NCBI GenBank assembly: GCA_934663595.1
Contig: CAKUKM010000017.1
Location: 1 to 45,837, forward strand
Reading direction: 5' to 3'
Source of the DNA: an uncultured Clostridia bacterium
Lineage (GTDB): Bacteria; Bacillota; Clostridia; Christensenellales; Aristaeellaceae
DNA: 45,837 nt
This document shows, in pieces, positions 22,933 to 29,862 of this stretch; the stretch's first letter is position 1; each line of letters begins with the position of its first letter. The notes under the pieces are model-generated. The model had not been told where the DNA came from. It did not search any database and saw nothing but the letters and a program-made list of their open reading frames with translations. The translations under genes were made by a program, and so were the position numbers.

Positions 22933-23909
22933 ACGCCATTATCATCTTCATTCAAAAGGCCATCGGCCAGGGCATCGGCATTCTCTTCGGCGCGAACGGC
23001 GAAATACTGACCGAGAAATCCGGCAACCTGAATCTCGGCGTGCCGGGCATGATGTACATGGGCGGCATCGCGGGCCTTTCCGCCGCATTTCTGTATGAAA
23101 ACGCCGCGGCAAATCCGCTGCCGGTGGTTGGATTCATGCTCTCGATTCTCGCCTCCGTGCTCGCCGGCGCGCTGGGCGGACTGATTTACAGCTTCCTGAC
23201 CACGTCGCTGCGCGCAAATCAGAATGTAACGGGCCTTGCGCTCACGACGTTCGGCGTGGGCGTGGGCAACTTCTTCGGCGGCTCGCTTTCCAAGCTGTCC
23301 GGCGGCGTGGGCCAGATTTCGGTCGCGACCACAGCCGGCGCGTTCCGCGAGCGGATTCCGCTTTTGAAGGACATTCCGATCCTCGGCGACGTGCTGTTCT
23401 CCTATGGATTCCTGACCTATTTCTCGATCGCGCTTTCGATTTACCTCGCCTGGTACATCAATCGCACGCGCCGCGGCCTGAATCTGCGCGCGGTGGGCGA
23501 AATGCCGGCGACGGCGGACGCGGCGGGCATCAACGTAACGACCTACAAATACCTCGCGACCTGCATCGGCGGCGCGATCTGCGGCCTGGGCGGACTGTAT
23601 TTCGTAATGGAATATTCCGGCGGCACGTGGACGAACAACGGCTTCGGCGATCGCGGCTGGCTGGCGATTGCGCTGGTCATCTTCGCGCGGTGGAATCCGC
23701 TGCACGCGATCTGGGGCTCGATCCTGTTCGGCGCGCTGTACATTTTGTATCTGTACATTCCCGGCCTCGGGCGCAGCATGCAGGAGATCTTCAAGATGCT
23801 CCCGTATATCGTAACGATTCTGGTGCTGGTGTTGACCAGCCTTCGCAAAAAGAAGGAGGATCAGCCGCCGGAGAGTCTCGGTCTCGCCTATTTCCGCGAG
23901 GAACGCTAA
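22929..23909 (+). CDS. ABC transporter permease, BMP/nucleoside type (YufQ-like)
   Basis: This 326-residue second permease of the pair has the family N-terminal motif (FGANGEILTEKSGNLNLGVPGMM), multiple membrane helices and the ADAAGINVTTYKY loop equivalent to the partner's. The ribosome site AAAAGGAGG lies at the end of the upstream gene. It is the last gene of the operon: no substrate-binding lipoprotein (BMP family) follows, and the next 350 bp are non-coding. Confidence 0.92.
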   Translation: MNAIIIFIQKAIGQGIGILFGANGEILTEKSGNLNLGVPGMMYMGGIAGLSAAFLYENAAANPLPVVGFMLSILASVLAGALGGLIYSFLTTSLRANQNVTGLALTTFGVGVGNFFGGSLSKLSGGVGQISVATTAGAFRERIPLLKDIPILGDVLFSYGFLTYFSIALSIYLAWYINRTRRGLNLRAVGEMPATADAAGINVTTYKYLATCIGGAICGLGGLYFVMEYSGGTWTNNGFGDRGWLAIALVIFARWNPLHAIWGSILFGALYILYLYIPGLGRSMQEIFKMLPYIVTILVLVLTSLRKKKEDQPPESLGLAYFREER

Positions 23910-23913
23910 TGGA

Positions 23914-24255
23914 AAAAAACGGCTCGGCCAACGGGGTTTTCCCGTGCCGAGCCATCAGCTTGTCAAAAAAGTCTTTTTGACAAGCTGGTGGACGAGGGAG
24001 CAAGCTCCCCCGCCACTGCCACCCCCACGCAAGTTTTGCTAGGATTCCTTCGCAATCCCCGGGCGCAAAACTTGTAAGGTAGCTATTTTCTCTCCGGGAA
24101 ATGGGATTTCCCTGCGATAAAATAGCCCCGCGCCCACCGCGCATGTCGCTGGGCTCGATTGGAAGTTCGAGAGGGCTTCGGCCCTCTCGAGCTCTCCGGG
24201 GTTTGTCGACAGTCTAACGGCTCGGCCAACGGGTTTTCCCGTGCCGAGCCGTTTT
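23914..24255. repeat. Non-coding hairpin-rich block bounded by duplicated terminator hairpins
   Basis: This 354-bp gap holds no gene. A 35-bp sequence (23919-23953) recurs as 34 bp at 24217-24250 in the same orientation; both fold as GGCTCGGC...GCCGAGCC with an inner ACGGG/CCCGT. Between them lie further hairpins: a perfect 14-bp stem (23956-23969 with 23974-23987), GGGAGC/GCTCCC (about 23996-24009), a nested stem (24030-24038 with 24066-24074, inner 24042-24046/24054-24058), another nested stem (24082-24089 with 24119-24126, inner 24096-24102/24106-24112) and a perfect 10-bp stem with a TTCG loop (24167-24190). The right copy has a T-run on the plus strand and the left copy one on the minus strand. 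Confidence 0.8.
24217..24255 (+). terminator. Terminator hairpin (right copy of the duplicated repeat)
   Basis: A nested GGCTCGGC/GCCGAGCC stem with inner ACGGG/CCCGT is followed by GTTTTT. The left copy at 23919-23953 lacks the plus-strand T-run but has AAAAAAA before it, so it can terminate minus-strand transcripts coming from the right. Confidence 0.75.
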
Positions 24256-24263
24256 TGCGCGAT

Positions 24264-24683
24264 TCAATGGCCGCGATGCTTCTCCTTCTGCTTCGCCCGG
24301 TGCAAATCGAGCCGGCGCTGCCTTTCCGCCTCGCGGGTTTCCTTCGCGCGCTTTTTGCGCGCCTCCTTCCCCGCCTCCTGCTGCAGCTTCAGCGCCTGCT
24401 GCGCCCTGGTGCCGACCGAAGCCGATTGAACCGCATCGCGAATCTGTCTTTGCAGGCGCTTGGGGCAAATCCGCCGCGCCGCCTGAGTCTCCGCTTCCAT
24501 CGCGGGACTGAACCGAAGCTCGCGATAGTGCGCGAGGTAATACGCGTACACCTCGTAATCCTTCGGCTCCGCGCCGAATACCGTGCGGCAGACCTCGTAT
24601 CGCCCGTCCGCCTCCCGCTCGCACAGCCCGATCCAGAATGGATTCTCAAACAGAACCGTAACACAAATCTTCACGCCGTCCAT
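24264..24683 (-). CDS. yjdF: YjdF-family (DUF2992) protein
   Basis: This 139-residue basic cytoplasmic protein matches the YjdF family along its whole length. The N-terminal part has FENPFWIGLCER and CRTVFGAEPKDYEVYAYYL, the middle has RICPKRLQRQIRDAVQ and GTRAQQALKLQQE, and the end is a highly charged helix closing with KEKHRGH. Molecular function is unknown; the family is associated with responses to azaaromatic compounds through its riboswitch. ATG 24683 has AAGGAGG 7 nt upstream. The leader at 24710-24803 looks like the family riboswitch. Confidence 0.93.
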   Translation of the reverse strand: MDGVKICVTVLFENPFWIGLCEREADGRYEVCRTVFGAEPKDYEVYAYYLAHYRELRFSPAMEAETQAARRICPKRLQRQIRDAVQSASVGTRAQQALKLQQEAGKEARKKRAKETREAERQRRLDLHRAKQKEKHRGH

Positions 24684-24699
24684 TGGGGTTCCTCCTTAT

Positions 24700-24803
24700 T
24701 TATTTACCAGGCAAGGAACGGACAACCAAAGGAGGCAGGTTACTGATACCCGCAATTGCGGATACTCCCGGACTACCTACCGGGACGTGTTTTTATCCTT
24801 GCC
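24700..24803 (-). ncRNA. Candidate yjdF riboswitch (azaaromatic-sensing motif)
   Basis: In the minus-strand leader of yjdF, GGCAAGGA (complement of 24796-24803) closes with TCCTTGCC (complement of 24710-24717) as an outer stem. Inside are TCCCGG/CCGGGA with loop TAGGTAGT, then CCGCAATTGCGG, then CAGTAACCTGCCTCC. The loop GGTAGGT can pair with ACCTGCC, giving a possible pseudoknot. Its location directly before yjdF and this compact multistem layout fit the known yjdF RNA motif; I cannot run a covariance search. The ribosome site (24691-24697) lies just after the outer stem, suggesting translational control. No clear promoter was found upstream. Confidence 0.72.
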
Positions 24804-24860
24804 GAGCTTTTTTGAGCGTTTTCTGCGCGTCTCTCCCCCTTTCTCTTCATGCGTGCTTTC

Positions 24861-25424
24861 TCATTTTACGTAATTGACCTTGCCCTCGCCGATCGGGTGG
24901 GCTTCCTTCGTGACCGTGTTGTGGCCGACGACGATGGCGATCGCAAATCGATAGCCCTCCGGGAAGCCGAACGCGCGGTTGTAGTATGCGCCGCGCTCGG
25001 ACAGGAACAGATCCTTCGCCAGGCCGATAATCACGCTGCCGAGCCCGAGCCCCTGCGCCGCAATCGCGATGTTTTCGCATGCAATGCCGCAATCGATGTC
25101 CGCAAAGCTGTTCGCGCACTCCTCCGGCCGCGAAATGAAGATCACCGTGGGCGCATGGTAGAACAGGTGGAACGAATCGGAATCAAACCGTCCGCGCGAA
25201 CCGGCGGGCGTGTTTTTGCGCATCTGCTCCGCCGCCTCGCGGCAGAACGCGTCCAACAGCTCCTGATTCTGCACCACCGAAAAATGCCACGACTGCGCGT
25301 TGCGCGCCGTGGGCGCCGCCAGCGCCGCATCGACCAGCGCCTGAAGCTCCGCGTCCGTCAATTGCACGTCGCTGAAGCCGCGCGTGCTTCTCCGGTCCTG
25401 AATCGCCTTCAATACCTCGTTCAT
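24861..25424 (-). CDS. Nitroreductase-family FMN oxidoreductase
   Basis: This 187-residue NAD(P)H:FMN-dependent reductase has the N-terminal RRSTRGF motif (FMN phosphate contact), APTARNAQSWHF and the C-terminal GLGSVIIG segment near FPEGYRFAIAIVVGH, all typical of nitroreductase-fold proteins. The substrate may be nitroaromatics, quinones or flavin; it is not predictable. ATG 25424 has GGGAGG 8 nt upstream and overlaps the stop of the upstream phospholipase-like gene (ATGA at 25421-25424). It is third in a TetR-led operon and next to yjdF, which hints at a shared response to aromatic compounds (inference). Confidence 0.9.
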   Translation of the reverse strand: MNEVLKAIQDRRSTRGFSDVQLTDAELQALVDAALAAPTARNAQSWHFSVVQNQELLDAFCREAAEQMRKNTPAGSRGRFDSDSFHLFYHAPTVIFISRPEECANSFADIDCGIACENIAIAAQGLGLGSVIIGLAKDLFLSERGAYYNRAFGFPEGYRFAIAIVVGHNTVTKEAHPIGEGKVNYVK

Positions 25425-26026
25425 CGTTTCAACCTCCCATAAATCTGATTGAGTTCGTCCTGACAGTCCTCGACAAAGCGCCGCGCATAGGCGCAGTCGA
25501 TCAGCTCCGCCGTTCCCGTCTTCGGGCATTCGCCGCGATAGGCGGCCGCAACCTCCCGCTGCCATTGCGTAAATTCATCCTTCGTCAGCATCGGATGTCC
25601 CTCCGGCGCGTTTCCCGCCTCCATTTGCCGGCACAACCGCCCGGCGTCCTCGCGATACAGCGCAAAATCGGTCAGAAACGTATCGCGATAATACAATTCG
25701 GTATTCAATCCGCCGCCCGGCAGCATCAGCTGTGGAAGTCTTTTCATCCGCTCGCGCACCCACAGCGCGTCGGTCAGCACGTGAATGCCATAGCCGATAT
25801 CAAACGGCGCGCCGCGCTCGCGCCAGTAGGCGAGCACCTCGTCCGGATGCAGCTCCGTCCAGTTGTTCAGATGCACGTAATTCTTGTGCGATTTGTCGCC
25901 GTGATCGCGAATGTGAATGGCGTCCGGCGAAATTGCGCCGAGATAAAAGTCCGCGCTGCGCGCATATTCCGGCCTTTCCCGCGCCCATCGCTCCGCCACC
26001 ATCAGATGCACCATCGGCAGCGCCAT
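25421..26026 (-). CDS. Zinc-dependent phospholipase C-family protein
   Basis: This 201-residue protein carries His/Asp motifs typical of the bacterial zinc-dependent phospholipase C-like family in Firmicutes: MVHLMVAERW at the N-terminus, FYLGAISPDAIHIRDHGDKSHKNYVHL (about 27-53) and GYGIHVLTDALW (about 78-89). There is no signal peptide, so it probably acts inside the cell on an unknown phosphodiester or lipid. It starts 5 bp after the TetR stop with an AGGGGTGAGG site, and its stop overlaps the nitroreductase start. Confidence 0.82.
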   Translation of the reverse strand: MALPMVHLMVAERWARERPEYARSADFYLGAISPDAIHIRDHGDKSHKNYVHLNNWTELHPDEVLAYWRERGAPFDIGYGIHVLTDALWVRERMKRLPQLMLPGGGLNTELYYRDTFLTDFALYREDAGRLCRQMEAGNAPEGHPMLTKDEFTQWQREVAAAYRGECPKTGTAELIDCAYARRFVEDCQDELNQIYGRLKR

Positions 26027-26031
26027 TCGCC

Positions 26032-26667
26032 TCACCCCTTTTTCGCTGCGCCGAGGATGCCCTCGAACGCCGCGTTTCGATCGATATCGCCCGCCGCAAT
26101 GCCCGGAATCGTCTTGATCGCCTTCAGAAGGCTCAGGCTGAATTCGGTCAGGATCGTGCGCATTTCGTCCATATCGTATACCGGGCCGACCGTGACCGCG
26201 AGCGTCGCCAGACTGTGCGCCGCCAGCCACATGTTTCTGAAATACCAGTCGGCCTCGTCCGCCTGAATCTGATACGTCCTCATCAGCGATTCGCGCACCT
26301 GCGCCTGCGTGCGCCGCATCGCCGCCATCGCGCCCGCGTTTCCGTCCTCCGGCCGCGTCAGAAACAGCAATCGGTACAACTGCGGCTCGTCGCAGGCGAA
26401 GCGCAGATATTCCGTTCCCACGCCGAGAAACGGAATCTCCGCCCGCAGCCCGCGCTCGATGCGCTCGCGATACAGGCTCTCCGCCGCCGCGCGCGCCGCG
26501 CCCTTCAGCTCGTCCATGGTCTTGAAATAGGTAAATATCGGCCGCGTCGACACGTTCAGCCGCGCCGCTATGTCGCGCGCCGTAACCGCGCCCGGCCCGC
26601 CCTCTCGCGTCAGCTGCAGCGCTGCTTCCACGATTTCTTCTCTGCTGAATTTCGCCCTCGGCGGCAT
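26032..26667 (-). CDS. TetR/AcrR-family regulator of the PLC-nitroreductase operon
   Basis: This 211-residue protein has an N-terminal TetR DNA-binding domain (FSREEIVEAALQLTREGG, then VTARDIAARLNVSTRPIFTYFKTMDELKG). The C-terminal region (about 80-205) is a helical ligand domain containing WYFRNMWLAAHSLATLAV. ATG 26667 follows a GGAAGGA site. It is the first gene of the operon with the phospholipase-like and nitroreductase genes, behind a perfect consensus promoter with a small palindrome between -10 and start, so it probably represses its own operon. Confidence 0.9.
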   Translation of the reverse strand: MPPRAKFSREEIVEAALQLTREGGPGAVTARDIAARLNVSTRPIFTYFKTMDELKGAARAAAESLYRERIERGLRAEIPFLGVGTEYLRFACDEPQLYRLLFLTRPEDGNAGAMAAMRRTQAQVRESLMRTYQIQADEADWYFRNMWLAAHSLATLAVTVGPVYDMDEMRTILTEFSLSLLKAIKTIPGIAAGDIDRNAAFEGILGAAKKG

Positions 26668-26692
26668 CGAAATCCTTCCCTTTCTCCAGACA

Positions 26693-26704
26693 TGTTGTGC
26701 AACA
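26693..26704. promoter_or_regulatory. Candidate TetR operator
   Basis: TGTTG (26693-26697) and CAACA (26700-26704) with centre TG lie between the -10 and the start codon of the TetR gene. The arms are short, so this is tentative. Confidence 0.45.
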
Positions 26705-26710
26705 CCTGTT

Positions 26711-26739
26711 ATTATATCGGCACTTTACTCGTCTGTCAA
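26711..26739 (-). promoter_or_regulatory. Perfect consensus promoter of the TetR-PLC-nitroreductase operon
   Basis: Minus strand: TTGACA (26734-26739), 17-bp spacer, TATAAT (26711-26716). The -35 overlaps the stop codon of the LysR gene. Confidence 0.88.
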
Positions 26740-27623
26740 GCCCCGATCATTTCCATCAGCAGCCGTTCCAGCGCGCCGGCGGCCACACTGAGCGGCTGAC
26801 CGCTCCTTTTGAGCATGCAAATGCCGCGCGCCGGGAGCGGCTCGACCAGATCCAGCACCGTAATTCCAGCGGCACCGCGCGCGAACTCCTCCGGCACGAA
26901 CCCCACGCCCAGATTGGCCTCCACCATCGGCAGCACCTGATCGGCCGTCGCGGCCTCGATATCCGGCTGATAGGTCAGGCCCTGGCTGAGGTAATAGTCC
27001 GAATACGTTTCAAACGTCTTCGTTTCCGCGGCAAAGGAAATCAGCGGATAGCGCTGCAGCTCGGCCAGAGGAACGCGCCGCCCCTTCAATTCCGGAAACG
27101 CGCTTCCGCAGACCGCGACGTCGCGAATCGTGCAAAGCGGCCTTTTCTCCATGGCGCTCAGCGGCGCGGTCGGCGTGGTCACCACCGCGAGATCCGCCTC
27201 GCCCTCGCGAATGGCGGCGATCGCCTGCGGGGTCGTGCTGTTGCCCACGTGCACGCGCACATTCGGATATCGGCGGCGATACTCCTTCAGCACCGGCAGC
27301 AGCACGCACCGCAGCGCCACCATGCTGGAGGCGATCGAAACCTCGCCCGCCTGCAGCTCGCGCCGCGCCGCCAGTTCGCGCTCGCCTGCCTCCAATTGTT
27401 CGAACGCGATTCGCACATGCGCATACAGCCGCTCGCCCTCCGGCGTGAGCTTTACGCCGCGATTCGTTCGATAAAACAGCGCGCAGCCGAACTCGCCCTC
27501 CAGCAGCTGAATCATCCGCGTGAGGTTCGGCTGATTGTTGATCATGAGCTTCGCCGCGCGGCTGATGCTGCCGGATTTGGCCACGAGATAAAACACGCGA
27601 TAGTATTCGCAGGAGAGATTCAT
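26736..27623 (-). CDS. LysR-family transcriptional regulator
   Basis: This 295-residue regulator has an N-terminal winged helix-turn-helix (YYRVFYLVAKSGSISRAAKLMINNQPNLTRMIQLLEGEFG, then LFYRTNRGVKLTPEGERLY). The periplasmic-binding-like effector domain (about 90-295) has GEVSIASS and EGEADLAVVTTP. ATG 27623 follows an AGGAGA site. It is transcribed divergently from the DUF1275 membrane protein gene across an AT-rich region full of inverted repeats, the standard LysR layout, so that gene is the probable target. Confidence 0.93.
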   Translation of the reverse strand: MNLSCEYYRVFYLVAKSGSISRAAKLMINNQPNLTRMIQLLEGEFGCALFYRTNRGVKLTPEGERLYAHVRIAFEQLEAGERELAARRELQAGEVSIASSMVALRCVLLPVLKEYRRRYPNVRVHVGNSTTPQAIAAIREGEADLAVVTTPTAPLSAMEKRPLCTIRDVAVCGSAFPELKGRRVPLAELQRYPLISFAAETKTFETYSDYYLSQGLTYQPDIEAATADQVLPMVEANLGVGFVPEEFARGAAGITVLDLVEPLPARGICMLKRSGQPLSVAAGALERLLMEMIGA

Positions 27624-27651
27624 ATTGCTTTCTCCGATATCTTAATTTCGC

Positions 27652-27710
27652 ATATCTGATATATCATATATAGATTTTTCAGATATCCATATTCCTATTA
27701 TAATGGATAT
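27652..27710. promoter_or_regulatory. Interlocking inverted repeats and DUF1275 promoter
   Basis: ATATCTGA (27652-27659) pairs with TCAGATAT (27679-27686), and ATATCCAT (27683-27690) pairs with ATGGATAT (27703-27710), so two repeats share bases 27683-27686. A promoter for the rightward gene lies within: -35 TTTTCA (27676-27681), 17-bp spacer, -10 TATAAT (27699-27704). LysR binding is inferred from the divergent layout. Confidence 0.6.
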
Positions 27711-27742
27711 GGCCTATAATAACAAGAGAGGAACGAGCAAAA

Positions 27743-28408
27743 ATGAAGGGCGAACGCTTTCAGATGTCCGATTCGATGAAGGTTGCGGCGTTTATCGTGC
27801 TTTCCGGCGGCTTTCAGGACGCATACACCTATTGCAGCCGCGGCGCGGTATTTGCCAACGCGCAGACGGGCAACATCGTTCTGATGGCCTCGAGCGTCAT
27901 TCACGGAAACTGGGCGGGCGTTTTGAAATATCTGATTCCGGTCACGGCGTTCATGCTGGGCACCGGCGCAAGCGAGCGCATTCACACGCGCTTCCACAAT
28001 TGCGAAAGAATCCACTGGCGGCAGCTGATTCTGCTGTATGAAATTGCGCTTCTGTTCCTCGTGGGCTTCATTCCGCAGCGGCTGAATCCGCTGGCGAACG
28101 CGATGGTTTCGTTCGTATGCGCGATGCAGGTGCAATCGTTTCATACGGTATACGGCCAGGTCTACGCGAGCACCATGTGCATCGGCAATCTGCGCGGCGC
28201 GGTCGAGGCGTTCTGCCGCTATCGCCAGACGCACGACGCGCTGCTGCTGCGCCGGAGTCTGACCTATTTTTCAGTTATTTTCCTGTTTGCCGTGGGCGCA
28301 GGCGCAGGCGCGCTGGTTTCGGAGCGATTCGGAAACGGCGCGATCTGGGTCTGCTGCGCGCTGCTGTCCGTGGGCGCGATTCTGATGTTCCGCCCGATGG
28401 ACGCCTGA
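27743..28408 (+). CDS. YoaK/DUF1275-family membrane protein
   Basis: This 221-residue membrane protein has five to six hydrophobic segments. The family signature near the N-terminus is present (LSGGFQDAYTYCSRGAVFANAQTGNIVLMA), followed by LNPLANAMVSFVCAMQVQSF and the TVYGQVYASTMCIGNLRGAVEAF segment characteristic of DUF1275. Transport function is unproven for the family. The ribosome site GAGAGGAACG is weak. It is divergent from the LysR gene and probably controlled by it. Confidence 0.9.
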   Translation: MKGERFQMSDSMKVAAFIVLSGGFQDAYTYCSRGAVFANAQTGNIVLMASSVIHGNWAGVLKYLIPVTAFMLGTGASERIHTRFHNCERIHWRQLILLYEIALLFLVGFIPQRLNPLANAMVSFVCAMQVQSFHTVYGQVYASTMCIGNLRGAVEAFCRYRQTHDALLLRRSLTYFSVIFLFAVGAGAGALVSERFGNGAIWVCCALLSVGAILMFRPMDA

Positions 28409-28417
28409 AATCCACGG

Positions 28418-28446
28418 TTGACCTCGCCCTTCCGATCGCCTATAAT
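28418..28446 (+). promoter_or_regulatory. Promoter of the TfoX-N/kinase-GNAT operon
   Basis: -35 TTGACC (28418-28423), 17-bp spacer, -10 TATAAT (28441-28446). Confidence 0.85.
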
Positions 28447-28471
28447 AGAGCGACGGGAGGGCGATTTTTTT

Positions 28472-28792
28472 ATGGCGACTTCGAGCGAATATCTGGAATA
28501 CGTGCGCGAGCGCGTGGAGCGCTTCGGCGCGTTGCGGGAAAAGAAAATGTTCGGCGAATACATTCTGTATCTGAATGAAAAGCCGGTTTTCCTGATTTGC
28601 GACAACACCGTATACGTCAAATGCTTAAGCGCGATCGCGCCGGCGATGCAGGATTGCCCCATCGGCGCGCCGTATGAGGGCGCAAAGACGCATTACCTTC
28701 TCGATATCGACGATTCCGCGCTGCTGGACGCGGTGGTTCCGGTGCTTGAGCGCGAAACGCCGGTTCCGGCGCGGAGGAAAAAGGCGAAATGA
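28472..28792 (+). CDS. TfoX N-terminal domain protein
   Basis: This 106-residue stand-alone TfoX/Sxy N-terminal-type domain shows YLEYVRERVERFGALREKKMFGEYILYLNEKPVFLICDNTVYVKC, the family core with its Met-Phe-Gly-Glu motif. The C-terminal TfoX domain is absent, as in many Firmicutes copies; these are not established competence regulators. The start ATG 28472 follows GGGAGGG at 10-11 nt, and the frame upstream of it overlaps the promoter. Its stop overlaps the next gene's ATG. Confidence 0.85.
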   Translation: MATSSEYLEYVRERVERFGALREKKMFGEYILYLNEKPVFLICDNTVYVKCLSAIAPAMQDCPIGAPYEGAKTHYLLDIDDSALLDAVVPVLERETPVPARRKKAK

Positions 28793-29790
28793 AGAATCTG
28801 ATTTTCATCAACGGCACGATGGGCGCGGGCAAGACGAGCGTCTGCACGGAGCTTTTGCAAATGCTGCCGAGGGCGGTGTTTCTGGACGGCGACTGGTGCT
28901 GGAACATGCATCCGTTCGTCGTTACCGACGAGACGAAGGAAATGGTCGTCGGCAATATCGCGCATCTGCTGGGCAGCTTTCTGCGCTGCTCGGAATACCG
29001 GAACATCCTCTTCTGCTGGGTGATGCACGAGCAGGCAATCGTCGATTCCATTCTCGCGCGGCTGGACCTGACTCAGGCGAATTACCGGCTGTTTACGCTG
29101 ACGCTCACGGAATCCGCGCTGCGCGAACGCCTTGCGTGCGACGTCGCCGCCGGGAAGCGTGACGAGGACGTTCTGGAGCGCAGCTGCGCGCGGCTCGGCC
29201 TTTACGGGCGCATGTACGGAACCCGAATCGACGTTTCCGCCATTTCCGCGCGCGCGGCCGCTTTGCAAATTGCGGGCATGATTCCGCCCTGCGGCTCCGG
29301 AACGCGTATTGAGCCGGTCACGGCCAAAAACGCCGCCCTTGCCAGCCAGATTTACGCGCGCGCCTGGAAGGCCGCCTATCGCGGCGCGGTACCGGACGCG
29401 TATCTCGACGCGCTCTCGCTGGATCGGTGGACGCCGATTCTGGCGAAATCGAATTTCGAGGGCTATCTGATGCTGGACGCGGGCATGCCGGTGGCTACAT
29501 CGTCCATCGCCGCCGCGCGAGATCCGGAAAAGGCCGGCTGGGGCGAAATCATATCGATGTACGTCTCCCCCGGCGCGTTTCGGCGGGGCTACGGCCGCGC
29601 GCTGATAGGATTTGATTTAAATCGCCTGCGCGAAAGGGGCTTTGAACGCGTCTATCTGTGGGTATTGGAGGAAAATCCGCGGGCGCGCGCCTTTTACGAG
29701 GCGATGGGCTTTGCGCCGACCGAGGATCGCGTTGCTGCCGAAATCGGCGGAAAAACGGTCGTCGAAATGCGATATATTCGGATGCTGTAG
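28789..29790 (+). CDS. Fusion of a P-loop nucleotide kinase-like domain and a GNAT acetyltransferase
   Basis: This 333-residue bifunctional protein has an N-terminal P-loop domain (about 1-165) with Walker A GTMGAGKT (9-16) and a downstream DGDWCW acidic motif, resembling small-molecule kinases (AAA_33/AAA_18 type). A GNAT domain (about 172-333) follows, with the acetyl-CoA loop RRGYGRA after ISMYVSPGAF and the terminal NPRARAFYEAMGF motif. Substrates are unknown; the pairing suggests phosphorylation and acetylation of the same small molecule, possibly antibiotic-like (inference). It is coupled to TfoX-N by ATGA at 28789-28792. No terminator is seen before the next promoter. Confidence 0.85.
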   Translation: MKNLIFINGTMGAGKTSVCTELLQMLPRAVFLDGDWCWNMHPFVVTDETKEMVVGNIAHLLGSFLRCSEYRNILFCWVMHEQAIVDSILARLDLTQANYRLFTLTLTESALRERLACDVAAGKRDEDVLERSCARLGLYGRMYGTRIDVSAISARAAALQIAGMIPPCGSGTRIEPVTAKNAALASQIYARAWKAAYRGAVPDAYLDALSLDRWTPILAKSNFEGYLMLDAGMPVATSSIAAARDPEKAGWGEIISMYVSPGAFRRGYGRALIGFDLNRLRERGFERVYLWVLEENPRARAFYEAMGFAPTEDRVAAEIGGKTVVEMRYIRML

Positions 29791-29808
29791 GAATTAAACA
29801 GTCCTTCC

Positions 29809-29837
29809 TTGATTTTCCGGCGCATTTTCAGTATAAT
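29809..29837 (+). promoter_or_regulatory. Promoter of the tcdA-murI operon
   Basis: -35 TTGATT (29809-29814), 17-bp spacer, -10 TATAAT (29832-29837). Confidence 0.82.
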
Positions 29838-29862
29838 AAAGAGAATGGAGGTGTTCAGGCGC

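Noticed and set aside
23791..24144. 117-codon minus-strand open frame across the hairpin block
   Set aside because: It runs through several perfect stems, overlaps the 3' end of the permease gene antisense, and has no family signal or ribosome site.
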